Part shown: one piece after another, positions 9,607 to 20,798 of the stretch
How positions within the stretch are numbered: position 1 is the stretch's first letter
How the letters are laid out: each line of letters starts with the position of its first letter
Notes under the pieces: generated by a model
What the model was told of the DNA's origin: nothing
The model's database searches: none
The model's input: only the letters and a program-made list of their open reading frames with translations
Made by a program: the position numbers and the translations under genes
Assembly (NCBI RefSeq): GCF_007786455.1
Contig: NZ_VNJK01000001.1
Span: forward strand, 792,476 to 856,475
Direction of reading: 5' to 3'
DNA: 64,000 nt
Origin: Paenibacillus agilis
GTDB lineage: Bacteria > Bacillota > Bacilli > Paenibacillales > Paenibacillaceae

Positions 9607-10695
9607 TTGTATCGATCTAGCAAAGTTTCAAAAAGCATTTTTATTGTGTTTCTTTTCGTCTTCACGATGGCATTATCGAGTATGTCTATCTATGCCCAGC
9701 AGAAAAGTCATTATATATATGAAGATTCCAAATTAAAGTATATTCAATTGCCATCATCTAACCAATTGTTTGTTTATAAATATGATCAAAACGGGAATAT
9801 AGTTAAAATCGAAAAAGTCAAAACACCTAGCGTAGTAGTTCCCTCAAAAGTGAGCATCTCAGATGTTTCCTATGAAGTAATTGCCTATGGAGTAAGCCCA
9901 ACGGCGAAAAGTGTCCAGTTTCCAACATGGACGGAATTAAACGGACAGGACGACTTAGTACATCCGTATGTAGAGGGAGAGAAAGTTGCGCCAGGGATCT
10001 GGAAAGCGACCGTATTACTTTCAAAACACAATATGGAAAAAGGCGTGTACTATAACGACGTATGGGTAGATGGAAAGTTTTTTGGTGGGGCCGTTACGAA
10101 GGTTGAAGATAATGTTAGAGTTAGCCTCCCGCAAGAGATTGGGTATTCAGCAGGGGAATATGAAGTTGTGGTCACAGGCGTTGGCAAAGACGTAGCCAAA
10201 ATAGTTATGCCAGTGTGGACAACGCAGCAAGGACAAGATGACATCAAACATGTTGAAGCACAAAAAATAGAAGATGGTACTTGGAAAGCAAAAATAAAAT
10301 TCAGTGATCACAATTACGAAACGGGGACTTACATCACACATATATACGCTCATGATAAGCATGGGAATCAAATGCCTCTATATGGAGGAGAGACAAAAGT
10401 CAAACCTGAAGTAAAAGCACCCCCTGCAGTAAGCTATTCCAGCGGATCCTATGAAGTAATTGCCTACGGAGTAAGCCCAACGGCGAAAAGTGTTCAATTT
10501 CCAACATGGACGGATTTGAATGGACAGGATGACTTAGCACATCCGTATGTAGAGGGAAAGAAAGTTGCGCCAGGAATCTGGAAAGCGACCGTATTACTTT
10601 CAAAACACAATATGGAAAAAGGCGTGTACTATAACGACGTATGGGTAGATGGAAAATACTTTGGCGGCGCGGTTACGAAGGTTGAAGATCGCTAG
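9607..10695 (+). CDS. YD-tagged secreted protein with three GBS_Bsp-like repeats
   Basis: The preferred start is TTG 9607, six bases after GAGGG. An ATG at 9601 abuts the same GAGGG and is too close. The product is about 362 residues with a signal peptide ending IYAQ, a YD tag (YIYEDSKLKYIQ and YKYDQNGNI), and three GBS_Bsp-like modules. They are marked by QFPTWTELNGQDD, VMPVWTTQQGQDD and QFPTWTDLNGQDD. Modules one and three are nearly identical, with a 79-base exact match (9997-10075 and 10576-10654), so one is a recent copy of the other. It is the last gene of the unit that begins at 6214, and a terminator follows. Confidence 0.75.
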   Translation: MYRSSKVSKSIFIVFLFVFTMALSSMSIYAQQKSHYIYEDSKLKYIQLPSSNQLFVYKYDQNGNIVKIEKVKTPSVVVPSKVSISDVSYEVIAYGVSPTAKSVQFPTWTELNGQDDLVHPYVEGEKVAPGIWKATVLLSKHNMEKGVYYNDVWVDGKFFGGAVTKVEDNVRVSLPQEIGYSAGEYEVVVTGVGKDVAKIVMPVWTTQQGQDDIKHVEAQKIEDGTWKAKIKFSDHNYETGTYITHIYAHDKHGNQMPLYGGETKVKPEVKAPPAVSYSSGSYEVIAYGVSPTAKSVQFPTWTDLNGQDDLAHPYVEGKKVAPGIWKATVLLSKHNMEKGVYYNDVWVDGKYFGGAVTKVEDR

Positions 10696-10765
10696 TATTT
10701 TCATTGAAAATATGCAATTTGGCATTGCAATAGAATTGTATAAACTGATTGGTATTTATGAATTA

Positions 10766-10798
10766 AAGACCTTGGGGGCAATTCCTTCAAGGTCTTTC
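10766..10798 (+). terminator. Rho-independent terminator
   Basis: Arms AAGACCTTG (10766-10774) and CAAGGTCTT (10788-10796) form a 9-bp perfect stem. The T-tract is short. The rest of the 340-base gap up to 11035 holds only this hairpin and the promoter-like motif at 10850. Confidence 0.7.
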
Positions 10799-10849
10799 GA
10801 ATATATTCTATTTTAATTTTTAAATCAAATAAATTTACAAATATTCATA

Positions 10850-10878
10850 TAGACATATATTTTCTTTATTTATAAGAT
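10850..10878 (+). promoter_or_regulatory. Promoter-like motif TAGACA-N17-TAAGAT
   Basis: TAGACA at 10850-10855 and TAAGAT at 10873-10878, 17 bases apart, match the motif at 6088 together with its flanks. It sits upstream of the unit carrying the gene at 11036, RHS toxin 2 and its immunity gene. Confidence 0.6.
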
Positions 10879-11035
10879 GAGTAAGGCATCTAACAATTGG
10901 AAGGTAAGCACACTAACTGTAATGATTCTATTCAGCTGCTAGGCCAGTAAATCGTTTGAAGCCATGAGGTATCGGTAAATTTTGATGCCATCTAGTTTCA
11001 TCCAAGTTGAATATGTAGTAAAGGGGGAAAGTGAT

Positions 11036-12700
11036 ATGAAAAATAAGACCATCGTATCTTTACTAGCGGTTGTTCTGTTTGTTTCTTGTACAAGTATGGA
11101 AGCCTTTGCAGCAGCGACCACTTCCAAACAATATTTTTATGATGATGCCGGTAAATTGCGATATGCCAAGCACAAAAATCAAGTAACGAAATATCAGTAT
11201 GATCAGAATGGAAACGTAGATCGTAAGTTTACCGATGAGCATCTGATAGATGGCGGATTTGAATTGGTTAATTCGCAGGGCACGTTAAAGGCATGGAATT
11301 ATTACATGGGAGCGGATATTCAGGGAAAGCACGAAGTCGATACGAGTTTGCTTGAAGGCACACGTTCAATGAAGCTGGAAGCTACGTCCATTCCGCGTAC
11401 CAATGATGGTATGAATGTATGGCAGGACTTTTCCGTAACTGGCAACACTACATACACGCTGTCTGGAAAAATGAGAATGGCAGATGTTCAGAACACCAAG
11501 CTGGAATATCTTATTTATTACTATGATAAGGATAACAATCAGTTTGGCGGGGAAATGGTACTCGGATATGACAGTAATACAGATTGGGTAACGTTCTCTA
11601 AGCAATTTGTAACGCCTGCTAATGCGACGAGAGCAAGGATTCATGCGCATGTAAGTTCCACTGTAGCTGGGGGCAAAGGAACCGTCCACTTAGATATGCT
11701 CTCCGTAAAGAGGAACAAGCCTATTAACTTGCTTACGAATGGCGATTTTGAAGTCGTTTCTCGGACAGATGGAACAGCGGATGGCTGGAGTCGTTATGTA
11801 GGAGCAGTTGAAGGAAAGCATGAAATTAGCCAAGTGGTCACATCTGAGGGCTTGCGGGCGCAGAAAATAGCTGCCGATAACATTATGAATGTACTCGACG
11901 GTATTAACATTTGGCAGGATTTCTTTGTTAGTGAACAGAAGCCTCATGTCATGCATGGAAGGGTTCGATTGGAACAGATGAAAGATTCCAAACTCGGATT
12001 CATTCTCTATTACTATGACAAGAACAATAAGCAAATTGGCTCAGAAAGCCCATTAGAATTGGTGAACAATAACGATTGGCTTACAGTATCCGCACGATTT
12101 ACCCCACCTGCTCAGGCGATAAAAGCGAGATTGCATATTCATGTAAGCGCAACGAAGGCAAACGGGCAGGGAATGGTATATGTGGATGCTATGTCGATTC
12201 AGCCGGGAGACAAGCAAAAGCTTCTATTCAATGGTAACTTTGAATTGGCGAGCGGTTCAGATGGAGCAGCGGATGGTTGGTTCCGTTATGTAGGAGAAGG
12301 TATTAAGGGTTCTCATGAAATAAGTAGAAATATCGTTAAAAGTGGTAAACGTGCTCAGAAGATGGTAGCTAATAGCATGCCGAGGGCTGGGGATGGCATC
12401 AACATATGGCAAGATTTTTTAGTTCCTCCACAAACGAGCTATCAGTTAACGGGCTCTCTTAAGTTGGAAAATATGAAAGACGCCAACTTACAGTTTATTA
12501 TGTACTACTATGATCGCAACAATAACGCCATCGGTTCATGGAATGTTGCATCTTACGCAAAGAACGGTGAATGGCTATCTATTTCCGAGAGCTTCAAGCC
12601 ACCAGCCAACACGCACAAAGTAAGAATACATGTTCACTTAAGCAGTTCAAGTAACAATGGACAAGGTACTGTGTATGTCGATGATTTATCGATATCTTAA
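11036..12700 (+). CDS. YD-tagged secreted protein with three CBM-like modules
   Basis: The start is ATG 11036, preceded by AAGGGGGAAA. An in-frame upstream extension to 10982 lacks a signal peptide start and is rejected. The 554-residue product has a signal peptide ending EAFAA and a YD tag (YFYDDAGKL and YQYDQNGNV). Three modules of about 160 residues start near 70, 230 and 392. Each opens with (D/N)G(D/N)FE and contains INIWQDF or VWQDF, then (Y/I)YYYD.(N/D)N. It closes with G.GTV(H/Y)(L/V)D. The modules look like jelly-roll carbohydrate-binding domains related to those at 21045 and 44461. It ends 48 bases before RHS toxin 2, so the two are probably co-transcribed, the strongest contextual link between a tagged adhesin and a toxin. 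Confidence 0.75.
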   Translation: MKNKTIVSLLAVVLFVSCTSMEAFAAATTSKQYFYDDAGKLRYAKHKNQVTKYQYDQNGNVDRKFTDEHLIDGGFELVNSQGTLKAWNYYMGADIQGKHEVDTSLLEGTRSMKLEATSIPRTNDGMNVWQDFSVTGNTTYTLSGKMRMADVQNTKLEYLIYYYDKDNNQFGGEMVLGYDSNTDWVTFSKQFVTPANATRARIHAHVSSTVAGGKGTVHLDMLSVKRNKPINLLTNGDFEVVSRTDGTADGWSRYVGAVEGKHEISQVVTSEGLRAQKIAADNIMNVLDGINIWQDFFVSEQKPHVMHGRVRLEQMKDSKLGFILYYYDKNNKQIGSESPLELVNNNDWLTVSARFTPPAQAIKARLHIHVSATKANGQGMVYVDAMSIQPGDKQKLLFNGNFELASGSDGAADGWFRYVGEGIKGSHEISRNIVKSGKRAQKMVANSMPRAGDGINIWQDFLVPPQTSYQLTGSLKLENMKDANLQFIMYYYDRNNNAIGSWNVASYAKNGEWLSISESFKPPANTHKVRIHVHLSSSSNNGQGTVYVDDLSIS

Positions 12701-12723
12701 TTGAGGTTTTTCATTACATTAAT

Positions 12724-12855
12724 ATAAACAACAGGGGAATGTGAACAAATGAAAAAAATGAGGAAGTTATCCGCTTTACTTGCTTTAATCATGTTTTTGG
12801 AATTAGCAGCACCATTGTTTATGCAAGTTGCAGAAGCAGTGGCAGCGCCTAAGTC
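12724..12855 (+). repeat. 132-bp exact copy of bases 4-135 (RHS leader and signal peptide)
   Basis: Bases 12724-12855 are identical to 4-135, covering the ribosome-binding site and the signal peptide region of RHS genes 1 and 2. Identity stops sharply just after the signal peptide, which suggests gene conversion or recent duplication of this segment. Confidence 0.85.
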
Positions 12856-15800
12856 TGCAAATGCGCCTATTTTAGCTCAGACATCTGATAATAAGGCGTT
12901 ATTGACGGTTGACTACATTGCGAAGAAATACAAAGTATCTCCTTCCGATATTCTTTCTCGTCTAAATGAAGGATATTCATTGAAGCATATTGATGATGCT
13001 CTGGCGAAAAATCCAGATGTAACGGCGTTGCCAGCTACGCTTGAACAGCTATTTCCGGGTGTAGGGAAGAAATATGTCCCAGCTACGGTGACGGATACGA
13101 CATATGGTTTGCAAATGCCGTCTGTAACGGATGTAACCTATTTGTGGCCAGATATGATGTCCAAGTTTACAGGAAATATATTGGAGCCCAATTCCGTTAC
13201 GGAATCGGTATATTCTCGTCAACGGAGATCGTTAATGAGCTCTAAGGATGATTATGACAAGTTAGGCCTGAAAAATCAGCATGTCAAAATCGATCAAGCA
13301 CCTTATAGTGTCGGTGATGGAAACAGTGATGTATCGACATTGGATGGCTCGCTTAATATTACGAGTACAGATATAGGTCTTCCTGGTCGAAATGGTTTGT
13401 CGTTTCAATTGACAAGAACCTATAACAGTAATTCGGCTGAATATTATGAGAAGACCGTTGAACGGGCAGACATTGTTAGAAGCGATGTAGTTCCTATTTT
13501 TCGAGTAAAACAAACTTTGCTAATACCAGGGATTTATCCACAGTATCACGATATGGGACATTACATTACCGAGACTAATGTTCTCCAATTTAAACATACC
13601 TATAATAATGAAGTAATAAAGAAGGACCTTTATACTGTTCCAGAATATCCAATCTTTCAATATGAGGGATATGATTTTGGGAAACTAGCTAAAGAACTTG
13701 ACAAGCAATTCCCTCCAGATAAATTATTTTGGAACACGCACGTAGAACTCGGCAATTCAGGACATATTATGTTACTTGAGTTTTATCCCATCGGCAATGG
13801 CTTTGTGTATTTTATTAGAGAACCAGTAGTTTTAGGGTCGTTAGGCTCTAAAAATGCTACTAAAGATAGCAAGACGGATCAACGCGTTGCTTTAGGTAAA
13901 GGTTGGACATGGGATATTCCATATGTCATGCCAGGAGATGAAACAACATATGTTACTCTACCTGGTGGTTCTACATATTCAGTAGATTCCAATAATCGAT
14001 TGGAGAACTATCCATGGAGTGACGTAACGTTTACTAGAGGTAATAGTGGAGTCATCAACGGTATTGAAGCAGGGTATGTCTTGAAATATAAGAGCGGCAT
14101 GACTTATTACTTTGCTCATGATGGGTATCTTATCCGCCAAGAAGATACGAATGGCAACTTTATTAATTTTAAGCATGGAAAATACGATGATCAATATAGA
14201 CTAACAGAAGTAACAGATCCATTAGATAATAAACTGACCTTAACGTATTCAGGGAATCAGATCACTGCTTCAAATGGAAGAGAGTCTGTTATCTACCAAA
14301 AGGCAACGATTCCAAACACGGATTTGCAATATTTACAGTCTGTTACGGATACAGAGGGTAGAACAACGCACTATAACCATGATTTTGCAAAATCTACATT
14401 TACGCTAAAAGGAGGTGCGCTCGAAACAAGTAATGACTTTGCTCTTATTAAGGGTATTCATCATCCTACGGGAGCTAGGACAGAATTTACTTACGCACCA
14501 ATTGAGCGTAATCCAAGTACCGGAACAAAGCAAATTCAATATCGTGTTACAGAAAGAAAAGATTTAACTACCTATGCGACGACTGGACAAACTATTGAAA
14601 GCAATAAGCAGACATTCCGATACGAATCAGATCCATATGCTAGAGCGCATGACAATAATTATAAAACCATTGTTTCTAATGGACTTAATACGACAACGAT
14701 CAGTTACAAGAAAACTTATAATACTGGATCGGGAAAAACGAATTTCTATCAATTAGATACGACACTGCAAGCTGGTGCAATTCAATTCATTACTTTGCAA
14801 TCGTATAATGAACATTCGCTTAATCCATATCCTGCGCAAATTGTTACTAAAAAGATTAGCAATGGTGTTGAAAGCCCATCATTAACTGTGAATCGCCAAT
14901 ATGATTTCAATGGTAACGTAACAAGTGAAACGAATAGCGTAGGTGCTAGCACAACGACTACGTATGATGCAAAGTGGGGGCTGCCAGAGACGATTACGTC
15001 GAAGTTGGATGCGAACCAACAAAGCTTTACTCGCTTAGTTCGAAATGATAAAGGGTCTGTTGTTGATTCTAAAACATTTGCAAACGCAGAGAACGGTCAA
15101 CTGCTCAGTCATATTACTTATGAACATGATGGATTTGGAAATATTACGAAAGTAACCGCTCATAATGATCGAGGAAAGTCATCTATTTATAGATATTTTT
15201 ATGATTCTAAGCATAGAGCTGCCTTCTTAACTCAACAAGAAGTAGATGTTACCGACGCAGATGGACGTATCTCCACTATAAAAGAGAGCGCAGCTTATGA
15301 TTCGTTAACAGGACGACTATTATCATATACAGATGGTAACGGAAAAATAACATCGTACGCCTATGATAAGTTAGGTCGTACAACGCTAGTCTCTCTGCCC
15401 AACTCTAGTGATATTAGTTATGTATACAACGATCTAGGTAACCATATACAGGTGAAACATAATTTAAGTGGGAACATTTCTGAAGTGTGGTTTGATCCAC
15501 TTGGTCGCAAAATACGTGAAACGCAAGGACTCGGACAAGCTGAGTATGTTTACGATGAGCGTACGAGTCAATTGCAATCGGTCAAAGATGCAAATGGAAA
15601 TAGCATGTCCTACAACTATGATAGCTTCGGACGGCTTGTTCAAACGAAATATGATGACGGCAATTCAAATTTTGTCGAATACGACGATGCTAAGCTAACG
15701 GTTACGACGACAGATGCGGAACAAAATCGTACAAAATCGACAAGTGATATTCTTGGTCGAACAACGCTTGTTGAAGTACAGCAAAATAAACAAAACTATG

Positions 15801-18019
15801 TACCTGTACAACGTACTGAGTATAATCTTGCAGGCGGAGTTACATCCACCATCGATGGAAATGGCAACAATACGGGGTATAAATATAATGCAGGTGGCCA
15901 GTTGATCGCAGTCACCGATGCAGAGAAACAAACAACGAGTTATTTGTATGACCGACTAGGTAATCTGGTGGAGACCACATATGCGAACCAGCAGAAGATG
16001 GAGAAGAAATACGATGAAGTTGGCCGTGTCGTTCAAAAGATTAACGGAACAGGTCAAGTCGAGAAGTATTACTATGATGGCAACAGTAACTTGGTAAAAT
16101 ATGAAGACCGGAGCAAAACGTCAACGAATAATATCTACGATGAGATGAACCAACTTATTCATCATCAGGTAGGATCAGAGATCGTAGAGTACAGCTATGA
16201 TAAAGAAGGCAAGCTGCTGACGATGAAGGACCATCGCGGTACGACAAGATATGAGTATCAGGCGCAATCTGGCTTCTTAACAAGCATTCAATATCCAGAT
16301 AGAGTAACGCTGAAAAACAACTATGACAAGAATAACAAGACAGGTTATGAATTTGTTGCCCCAGGTGTGAATGTCAAGGTCGAAGGCACTTTCAACAAAG
16401 TTAACCAGTTAGAGAAATTCAACATTATGAGCGTTGGCAATCAGCCAGCGAAGGAGATCTCATATAATTATTTGAAAAATGGACAACTGGCTGAACAAAC
16501 GTATGGCAATGCATTTGTAACGGGTTATAAATACGAAGATGCAAAGCTGAAGCAGTTGAAGCATGCAAAGGATGGAGCTGCACAAAACAGCTTCCAATAC
16601 ACCTACGATTTGGTTGGAAACATCACGCAACGAGATGAAAATAACTACATCACAAACTTTTCATACACGAGTTTGAATCAGATTCAGACATCTAGTGAAT
16701 TCAACGAGGCATATTCATATGATGCAAGATACAACCGTGAGACGCTAGACAGTACTAGAGAGCAAGTGATAAATGAAGCGCAGTATGAGTACGACAAGAA
16801 AAACAGATTAATCAAGGTAACAGGTAATCATAATCCGGTAACGTATTCATACACAGGAGAAGGTCTGTTGTATGAGCGTGTAGAGAATAACATCAGGAAC
16901 CGTTACTATTACAATACAAATAAACTATTGTTAGCAGAAGCAGTTGTCGGTGCAGATGGCAAAGCCAAGATAAAATATGTATACCTATACGATTTGAATG
17001 GTGAGCTTATCGGCCGTCAAGATGCTGCAACAAGTCAGATTCAATATTATCAGCTTAATGGTCATGGTGATGTCGTAGCCATTGTTGATGAAGCGGGTAA
17101 GAAGCTGAATGAATATCGGTATGACATCTGGGGGCTGCCATTAGAAGAGAAGGAGGCAGTTCCGAATATCCTGAAATATTCAGGCGAGTATTGGGATAAG
17201 ACGACGGGGCTTCAGTATCTTCGAGCAAGATGGTACGACCCAAGCATGGGACGGTTTATTAGTGAGGATACGTATGAAGGGGACTTAGCAAGTCCGATAA
17301 GCCAGAACTTGTATACGTATGTTGCTAATAACCCATTAAAGTATATTGACCCAAGTGGAAATATATACATCAATGGAAAGAGGTTTGAAGGTGGTAATTT
17401 TGGTGATGTAAAGTACCTAATGAATCAATTGATGAGTGATGTAGACTCTAAGAACCATAGAGACTATTTACCTTATAAACAGTTGCTTTTCGAACATGTT
17501 GGAGGTTATTACCAAGGTAATGCAAACCAATATAATTACCTGTATGGATTGCTAACTCAAACAAGTCCATATTCTAAGTTGAATACATTAGCTAATGCAG
17601 AGTGGGCAAGAGAGCAGTTGTTGAATGCTTATTCTGATTTGGCGTATGCTGATGTATTAGCTTCTTATGCGATGACTGGTTTTGGAGCTGCGGGATTAAA
17701 GAGTGGTTCCATTAAGCCTAAGGGCAATATTCCTAGGTTTACTCCAAATACAAATGGTTACTATGGAGTAGTCGGCCAAAGTGGAAATACTAAAGTTAGA
17801 AATCTAACAGGAGGAGATAAGGCTGCAAGGGAATTTTTTGAAGAAAAAACTCAAGGGTTTAAAACTGAAAAAGACATTGGAAATGGTAAAGTTCTCAGGA
17901 TTTTGAATGATGGAACAGCGATAACTTACAGATCAGTTTCGCATTCTGATGGTACTCCTGCTGTTGATATTAATGGGGGCAAGACTTTCAAACAGCAAAA
18001 AATTCATTTTATACCCTAA
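12749..18019 (+). CDS. Secreted RHS/YD-repeat polymorphic toxin 2
   Basis: This 1,756-residue protein has the same plan as RHS 1: signal peptide, helical N-domain, a furin-like RQRRS at 157-161, YD shell, and the core signature ending DPSGN near 1537. The tip differs. Residues about 1540-1650 form a linker with YLYG.LTQTS...[11 protein letters not shown], shared with RHS 3. The last 80 residues ([16 protein letters not shown], then [12 protein letters not shown], ending QKIHFIP) form the probable toxin. That tail resembles C-terminal tails of other Gram-positive polymorphic toxins that I associate with BECR-type RNases, but I am not sure, and I see no definitive catalytic triad. The start has AGGGGAA upstream. 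Confidence 0.88.
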   Translation: MKKMRKLSALLALIMFLELAAPLFMQVAEAVAAPKSANAPILAQTSDNKALLTVDYIAKKYKVSPSDILSRLNEGYSLKHIDDALAKNPDVTALPATLEQLFPGVGKKYVPATVTDTTYGLQMPSVTDVTYLWPDMMSKFTGNILEPNSVTESVYSRQRRSLMSSKDDYDKLGLKNQHVKIDQAPYSVGDGNSDVSTLDGSLNITSTDIGLPGRNGLSFQLTRTYNSNSAEYYEKTVERADIVRSDVVPIFRVKQTLLIPGIYPQYHDMGHYITETNVLQFKHTYNNEVIKKDLYTVPEYPIFQYEGYDFGKLAKELDKQFPPDKLFWNTHVELGNSGHIMLLEFYPIGNGFVYFIREPVVLGSLGSKNATKDSKTDQRVALGKGWTWDIPYVMPGDETTYVTLPGGSTYSVDSNNRLENYPWSDVTFTRGNSGVINGIEAGYVLKYKSGMTYYFAHDGYLIRQEDTNGNFINFKHGKYDDQYRLTEVTDPLDNKLTLTYSGNQITASNGRESVIYQKATIPNTDLQYLQSVTDTEGRTTHYNHDFAKSTFTLKGGALETSNDFALIKGIHHPTGARTEFTYAPIERNPSTGTKQIQYRVTERKDLTTYATTGQTIESNKQTFRYESDPYARAHDNNYKTIVSNGLNTTTISYKKTYNTGSGKTNFYQLDTTLQAGAIQFITLQSYNEHSLNPYPAQIVTKKISNGVESPSLTVNRQYDFNGNVTSETNSVGASTTTTYDAKWGLPETITSKLDANQQSFTRLVRNDKGSVVDSKTFANAENGQLLSHITYEHDGFGNITKVTAHNDRGKSSIYRYFYDSKHRAAFLTQQEVDVTDADGRISTIKESAAYDSLTGRLLSYTDGNGKITSYAYDKLGRTTLVSLPNSSDISYVYNDLGNHIQVKHNLSGNISEVWFDPLGRKIRETQGLGQAEYVYDERTSQLQSVKDANGNSMSYNYDSFGRLVQTKYDDGNSNFVEYDDAKLTVTTTDAEQNRTKSTSDILGRTTLVEVQQNKQNYVPVQRTEYNLAGGVTSTIDGNGNNTGYKYNAGGQLIAVTDAEKQTTSYLYDRLGNLVETTYANQQKMEKKYDEVGRVVQKINGTGQVEKYYYDGNSNLVKYEDRSKTSTNNIYDEMNQLIHHQVGSEIVEYSYDKEGKLLTMKDHRGTTRYEYQAQSGFLTSIQYPDRVTLKNNYDKNNKTGYEFVAPGVNVKVEGTFNKVNQLEKFNIMSVGNQPAKEISYNYLKNGQLAEQTYGNAFVTGYKYEDAKLKQLKHAKDGAAQNSFQYTYDLVGNITQRDENNYITNFSYTSLNQIQTSSEFNEAYSYDARYNRETLDSTREQVINEAQYEYDKKNRLIKVTGNHNPVTYSYTGEGLLYERVENNIRNRYYYNTNKLLLAEAVVGADGKAKIKYVYLYDLNGELIGRQDAATSQIQYYQLNGHGDVVAIVDEAGKKLNEYRYDIWGLPLEEKEAVPNILKYSGEYWDKTTGLQYLRARWYDPSMGRFISEDTYEGDLASPISQNLYTYVANNPLKYIDPSGNIYINGKRFEGGNFGDVKYLMNQLMSDVDSKNHRDYLPYKQLLFEHVGGYYQGNANQYNYLYGLLTQTSPYSKLNTLANAEWAREQLLNAYSDLAYADVLASYAMTGFGAAGLKSGSIKPKGNIPRFTPNTNGYYGVVGQSGNTKVRNLTGGDKAAREFFEEKTQGFKTEKDIGNGKVLRILNDGTAITYRSVSHSDGTPAVDINGGKTFKQQKIHFIP

Positions 18020-18035
18020 AAAAGGGGAGGATAAA

Positions 18036-18554
18036 GTGCAACACGTTATAAAGAACGATATAATTCAGGAGCAAATTGATATACTGAGAGGTATTAAGGG
18101 TGCTTCATCGTTGAAATTGTACATCGACGAAGTTGGAGAATTTGCACTCAACTTTGCTATTGAAAGCTCTGATAGGACGATAAATATCAAAAATACTCCT
18201 ACCAATGCATCTGATGGTGATGAATATCCTAAGTTAATAATTGAACATGCAACAACATTAAGCCCTGATTACAAATTAATGTATGAGGGTAACAACTTAG
18301 AGGATATATTTATTTTGAGTGATGTAGCAACTTGGAGAAATAACAATATTAATTGGATAGTCGAAGCGAATATTGGAATAAAAATAGTTTTTCAACAAGT
18401 GAATTTTTTAATACTTGCTCAGGATTCATTAGCAGGGCTTCTCAAAGTATTCGAACTTAATAAAACGACACCTATGGAGGAACTATTAGACGATTACTGG
18501 TCGATGAAGACCGATAAAATTGACTCTTTAATAAGACAAGAAATAAAAATATAG
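18036..18554 (+). CDS. Candidate immunity protein for RHS toxin 2
   Basis: The start is GTG 18036 with a strong GGGGAGG six bases upstream, 16 bases after the RHS 2 stop. A longer in-frame ORF reaches back to 17949 inside the toxin gene but has no better ribosome site. The 172-residue product is soluble and acidic, with no signal peptide or recognised motif. It reads as one alpha/beta domain (LKLYIDEVGEFALNF, then IKIVFQQVNFLIL). Tight spacing, a unique sequence and the terminator right after it make immunity to the RHS 2 tip the most likely role. That role is contextual. Confidence 0.7.
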   Translation: MQHVIKNDIIQEQIDILRGIKGASSLKLYIDEVGEFALNFAIESSDRTINIKNTPTNASDGDEYPKLIIEHATTLSPDYKLMYEGNNLEDIFILSDVATWRNNNINWIVEANIGIKIVFQQVNFLILAQDSLAGLLKVFELNKTTPMEELLDDYWSMKTDKIDSLIRQEIKI

Positions 18555-18558
18555 TTAA

Positions 18559-18602
18559 AAAAGAAATCCTGATTAGCTGAGCCTTTTCAGGATTTCTTTT
18601 TT
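18559..18602 (+). terminator. Rho-independent terminator after immunity gene 2
   Basis: A 14-bp stem (18559-18572 with 18587-18600) with a 14-base loop is flanked by A and T runs and can work on either strand. Confidence 0.88.
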
Positions 18603-18621
18603 AGGTAGAGGCTATCCAGTG

Positions 18622-18651
18622 TTGAAGGAATCTATCTCTTAAATGTAAGAT
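18622..18651 (+). promoter_or_regulatory. Promoter-like motif TTGAAG-N18-TAAGAT
   Basis: TTGAAG at 18622-18627 and TAAGAT at 18646-18651 are 18 bases apart, 42 bases upstream of the gene at 18693. The -10 matches the TAAGAT of the 6088 and 10850 motifs, but the -35 region is different. Confidence 0.4.
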
Positions 18652-18692
18652 TCACATAATTTAATTTCACAAAACTACAAAAGGAGTAGATA

Positions 18693-20792
18693 ATGACTAA
18701 ACAAGTAAAAAAATATCTGTTTGCAGTTGTACTATTCATAGCAGTGATATCGGTAACTACATTAACATATCGTGTAACTTGGTCAGCCGCTAGCACAGAG
18801 AAAAACGTATACCGTGCAAGTACAGATTACAGTACCATTCAAGGCGATAATAATTGGTACTACCAAGAATGGGATGGTTCTACGTATACGAATTTAGCAT
18901 GGGATAACTCCAAAAAATTATGGCAAGGTAAAAACAAGCATGCTACTATCGCTGCTAATATCCATCATCCCGATCATGTAGACATTGTTCGAAAATGGGT
19001 TGCACCCAAGTCGGGCATTGTCCATATTAGTGGGCAAGTAGCGAAGAGTAATCCGACATGCGGTGATGGTGTGAAAGCAATCATTCGTAAAAATAATAAG
19101 CTCATTTGGTCAACGGCGATCGGATATGATGATAAGGTAGGGGTATCTGCGAGCTACACGACAAACGTAGCAACGGGAGATGCCCTTTATTTTATCGTGA
19201 ATCAGCAGCAAGAAAACAGCTGCGACGGCACTTTCTGGGACCCAACCATTACATATGATGAGAAACCATTGAAGTATACAGCATCGGAAGGATATAGCTC
19301 TATCCAAGGTCAGAATAACTGGTATTACGAGGAACAGGACAAAGATAAGTTCTACCCAATGACATGGATAAAGAAAGAGAATCTATGGAGAGGGAGTACG
19401 GAGTTCTCCATGATTGGACATCATTGGCAGCATCCGGAGGCGAGAGATTCTGTCCGTACATGGGCAGCGCCGACTTCAGGGGTTGTGCAGATTACAGGAA
19501 AGCTTGCCAAAGAAAATATTTCTTGTGGCAATGGAGTTATAGCTACCATTTATAAAAATGATAACGCTATTTGGTCAACTCCCATAGTTTTCGATGATAA
19601 AGTAGGCTTTCAAATTAAACAGCATATAACGGTTCGTACTGACGATCGCTTACGGTTTGTTATTTCTCAAAACGGGGAAAACTCCTGTGACGGAACAATT
19701 TTCAATCCAACGATTACCTATGATGCTCAACCAATAAAGTATACAGCATCGGAAGGCTACAGTCCCATCCAAGGTCAGAATAACTGGTATTACGAAGAGC
19801 GGGACAAGGACAAGTTCTACCCAATGACATGGATCAAGGCAGAAACCCTATGGAGAGGGAATGCGGAGTACTCTATGATCGGACATCATTGGCAGCATCC
19901 GGAAGCAAGAGACTCTGTCCGGACGTGGTTAGCGCCTACTTCAGGTGTAGTCCGAATTACCGGACCACTTGTAAAAGATAATGTGGTTTGTGGTAATGGA
20001 GTTATAGCGAAGATATATAAGAACGATAAAGTAGTGTGGACAACTCCTGTCTTATTTGATGATAAAGTAGGCTATAACATTCAACATGATTTGTCCGTGC
20101 GTGCGGATGATCGGATACGTTTTGTTACTTCTCAAAATGGAGAAAATTCCTGCGACGGGACGACTTTTAACCCAACGATCACGTATTTAGATCCGAAGCA
20201 GCCACTGTCTTACTCTTCAAGAGTAAACTTTGGTTCTGCTCAAGGGCAATCTAACTGGTATTACCAAGAATTAAATGGCCTAGATTACGTAGATATGACT
20301 TTTGACGCGAAAAAGCAAGAGTGGAAGGGTGCTCGTGAATTTTCTACGCTTACTTTTAATATGTATCATCCCGATCCATCAGCGGCAGTACGCAAATGGG
20401 TTGCTCCCAAATCAGGAACAGTCCGACTGACAGGAAATCCTGTCAAAGGTCACATTAGTTGCGGAAATGGTGTGGAGACCATGATTTATAAAGGTAAGAC
20501 GAAATTATGGGGAACTAAGCTAGCTGCTAATGATGACAAAGGTACCGCTTATAATATGACGACACCTGTTTCACAAGGACAGGCGTTGTATTTCGTAGTT
20601 AATGCTGGTGAAAATATTGATTGTGATAGTACGTTCTGGGATGCACAGATCGAATACACTACCACATCGAATATGTCCGATTACGCCTATGATGGCGCTA
20701 ACCGCTTGGAAACGATCACGCTGCCATCTGGGCAAGTAGTCCATTATTATTACGATGCAAATGGCAACCTGATTCAAAGAAGGAAAGGATAA
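18693..20792 (+). CDS. YD-tagged secreted protein, four tandem modules, C-terminal tag
   Basis: This 699-residue protein has an N-terminal signal or anchor helix (about 8-30). Four modules of about 155 residues start near 40, 191, 348 and 506. Each runs SxIQGxNNWYY(Q/E)E, then HP....VR.W.AP.SG.V.I.G, GNGV or GDGV, (L/R)FV(I/T)(S/N)Q, and ends DGT.(W/F).P.ITY. A YD tag ends the protein (YAYDGANRLETI, YYYDANGNLIQRR). Each module has one Cys before G(D/N)GV and one in SCDGT or DCDST, so likely one disulfide per module. The gene at 26224 has the same module without these Cys. The fold is probably a beta-sandwich binding domain seen in other secreted proteins; the ligand is unknown. ATG 18693 has AAGGAG upstream. 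It forms a one-gene unit. Confidence 0.75.
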   Translation: MTKQVKKYLFAVVLFIAVISVTTLTYRVTWSAASTEKNVYRASTDYSTIQGDNNWYYQEWDGSTYTNLAWDNSKKLWQGKNKHATIAANIHHPDHVDIVRKWVAPKSGIVHISGQVAKSNPTCGDGVKAIIRKNNKLIWSTAIGYDDKVGVSASYTTNVATGDALYFIVNQQQENSCDGTFWDPTITYDEKPLKYTASEGYSSIQGQNNWYYEEQDKDKFYPMTWIKKENLWRGSTEFSMIGHHWQHPEARDSVRTWAAPTSGVVQITGKLAKENISCGNGVIATIYKNDNAIWSTPIVFDDKVGFQIKQHITVRTDDRLRFVISQNGENSCDGTIFNPTITYDAQPIKYTASEGYSPIQGQNNWYYEERDKDKFYPMTWIKAETLWRGNAEYSMIGHHWQHPEARDSVRTWLAPTSGVVRITGPLVKDNVVCGNGVIAKIYKNDKVVWTTPVLFDDKVGYNIQHDLSVRADDRIRFVTSQNGENSCDGTTFNPTITYLDPKQPLSYSSRVNFGSAQGQSNWYYQELNGLDYVDMTFDAKKQEWKGAREFSTLTFNMYHPDPSAAVRKWVAPKSGTVRLTGNPVKGHISCGNGVETMIYKGKTKLWGTKLAANDDKGTAYNMTTPVSQGQALYFVVNAGENIDCDSTFWDAQIEYTTTSNMSDYAYDGANRLETITLPSGQVVHYYYDANGNLIQRRKG

Positions 20793-20798
20793 ACACAA

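Noticed and set aside
17949-18035. Long upstream start for immunity gene 2 inside RHS 2
   Set aside because: No ribosome site there, while GTG 18036 has a strong GGGGAGG.
18693-20792. Glycoside hydrolase or lyase activity for the YD-tagged proteins
   Set aside because: Only repeated non-catalytic beta-sandwich modules are visible; no acidic catalytic pair is conserved across modules.
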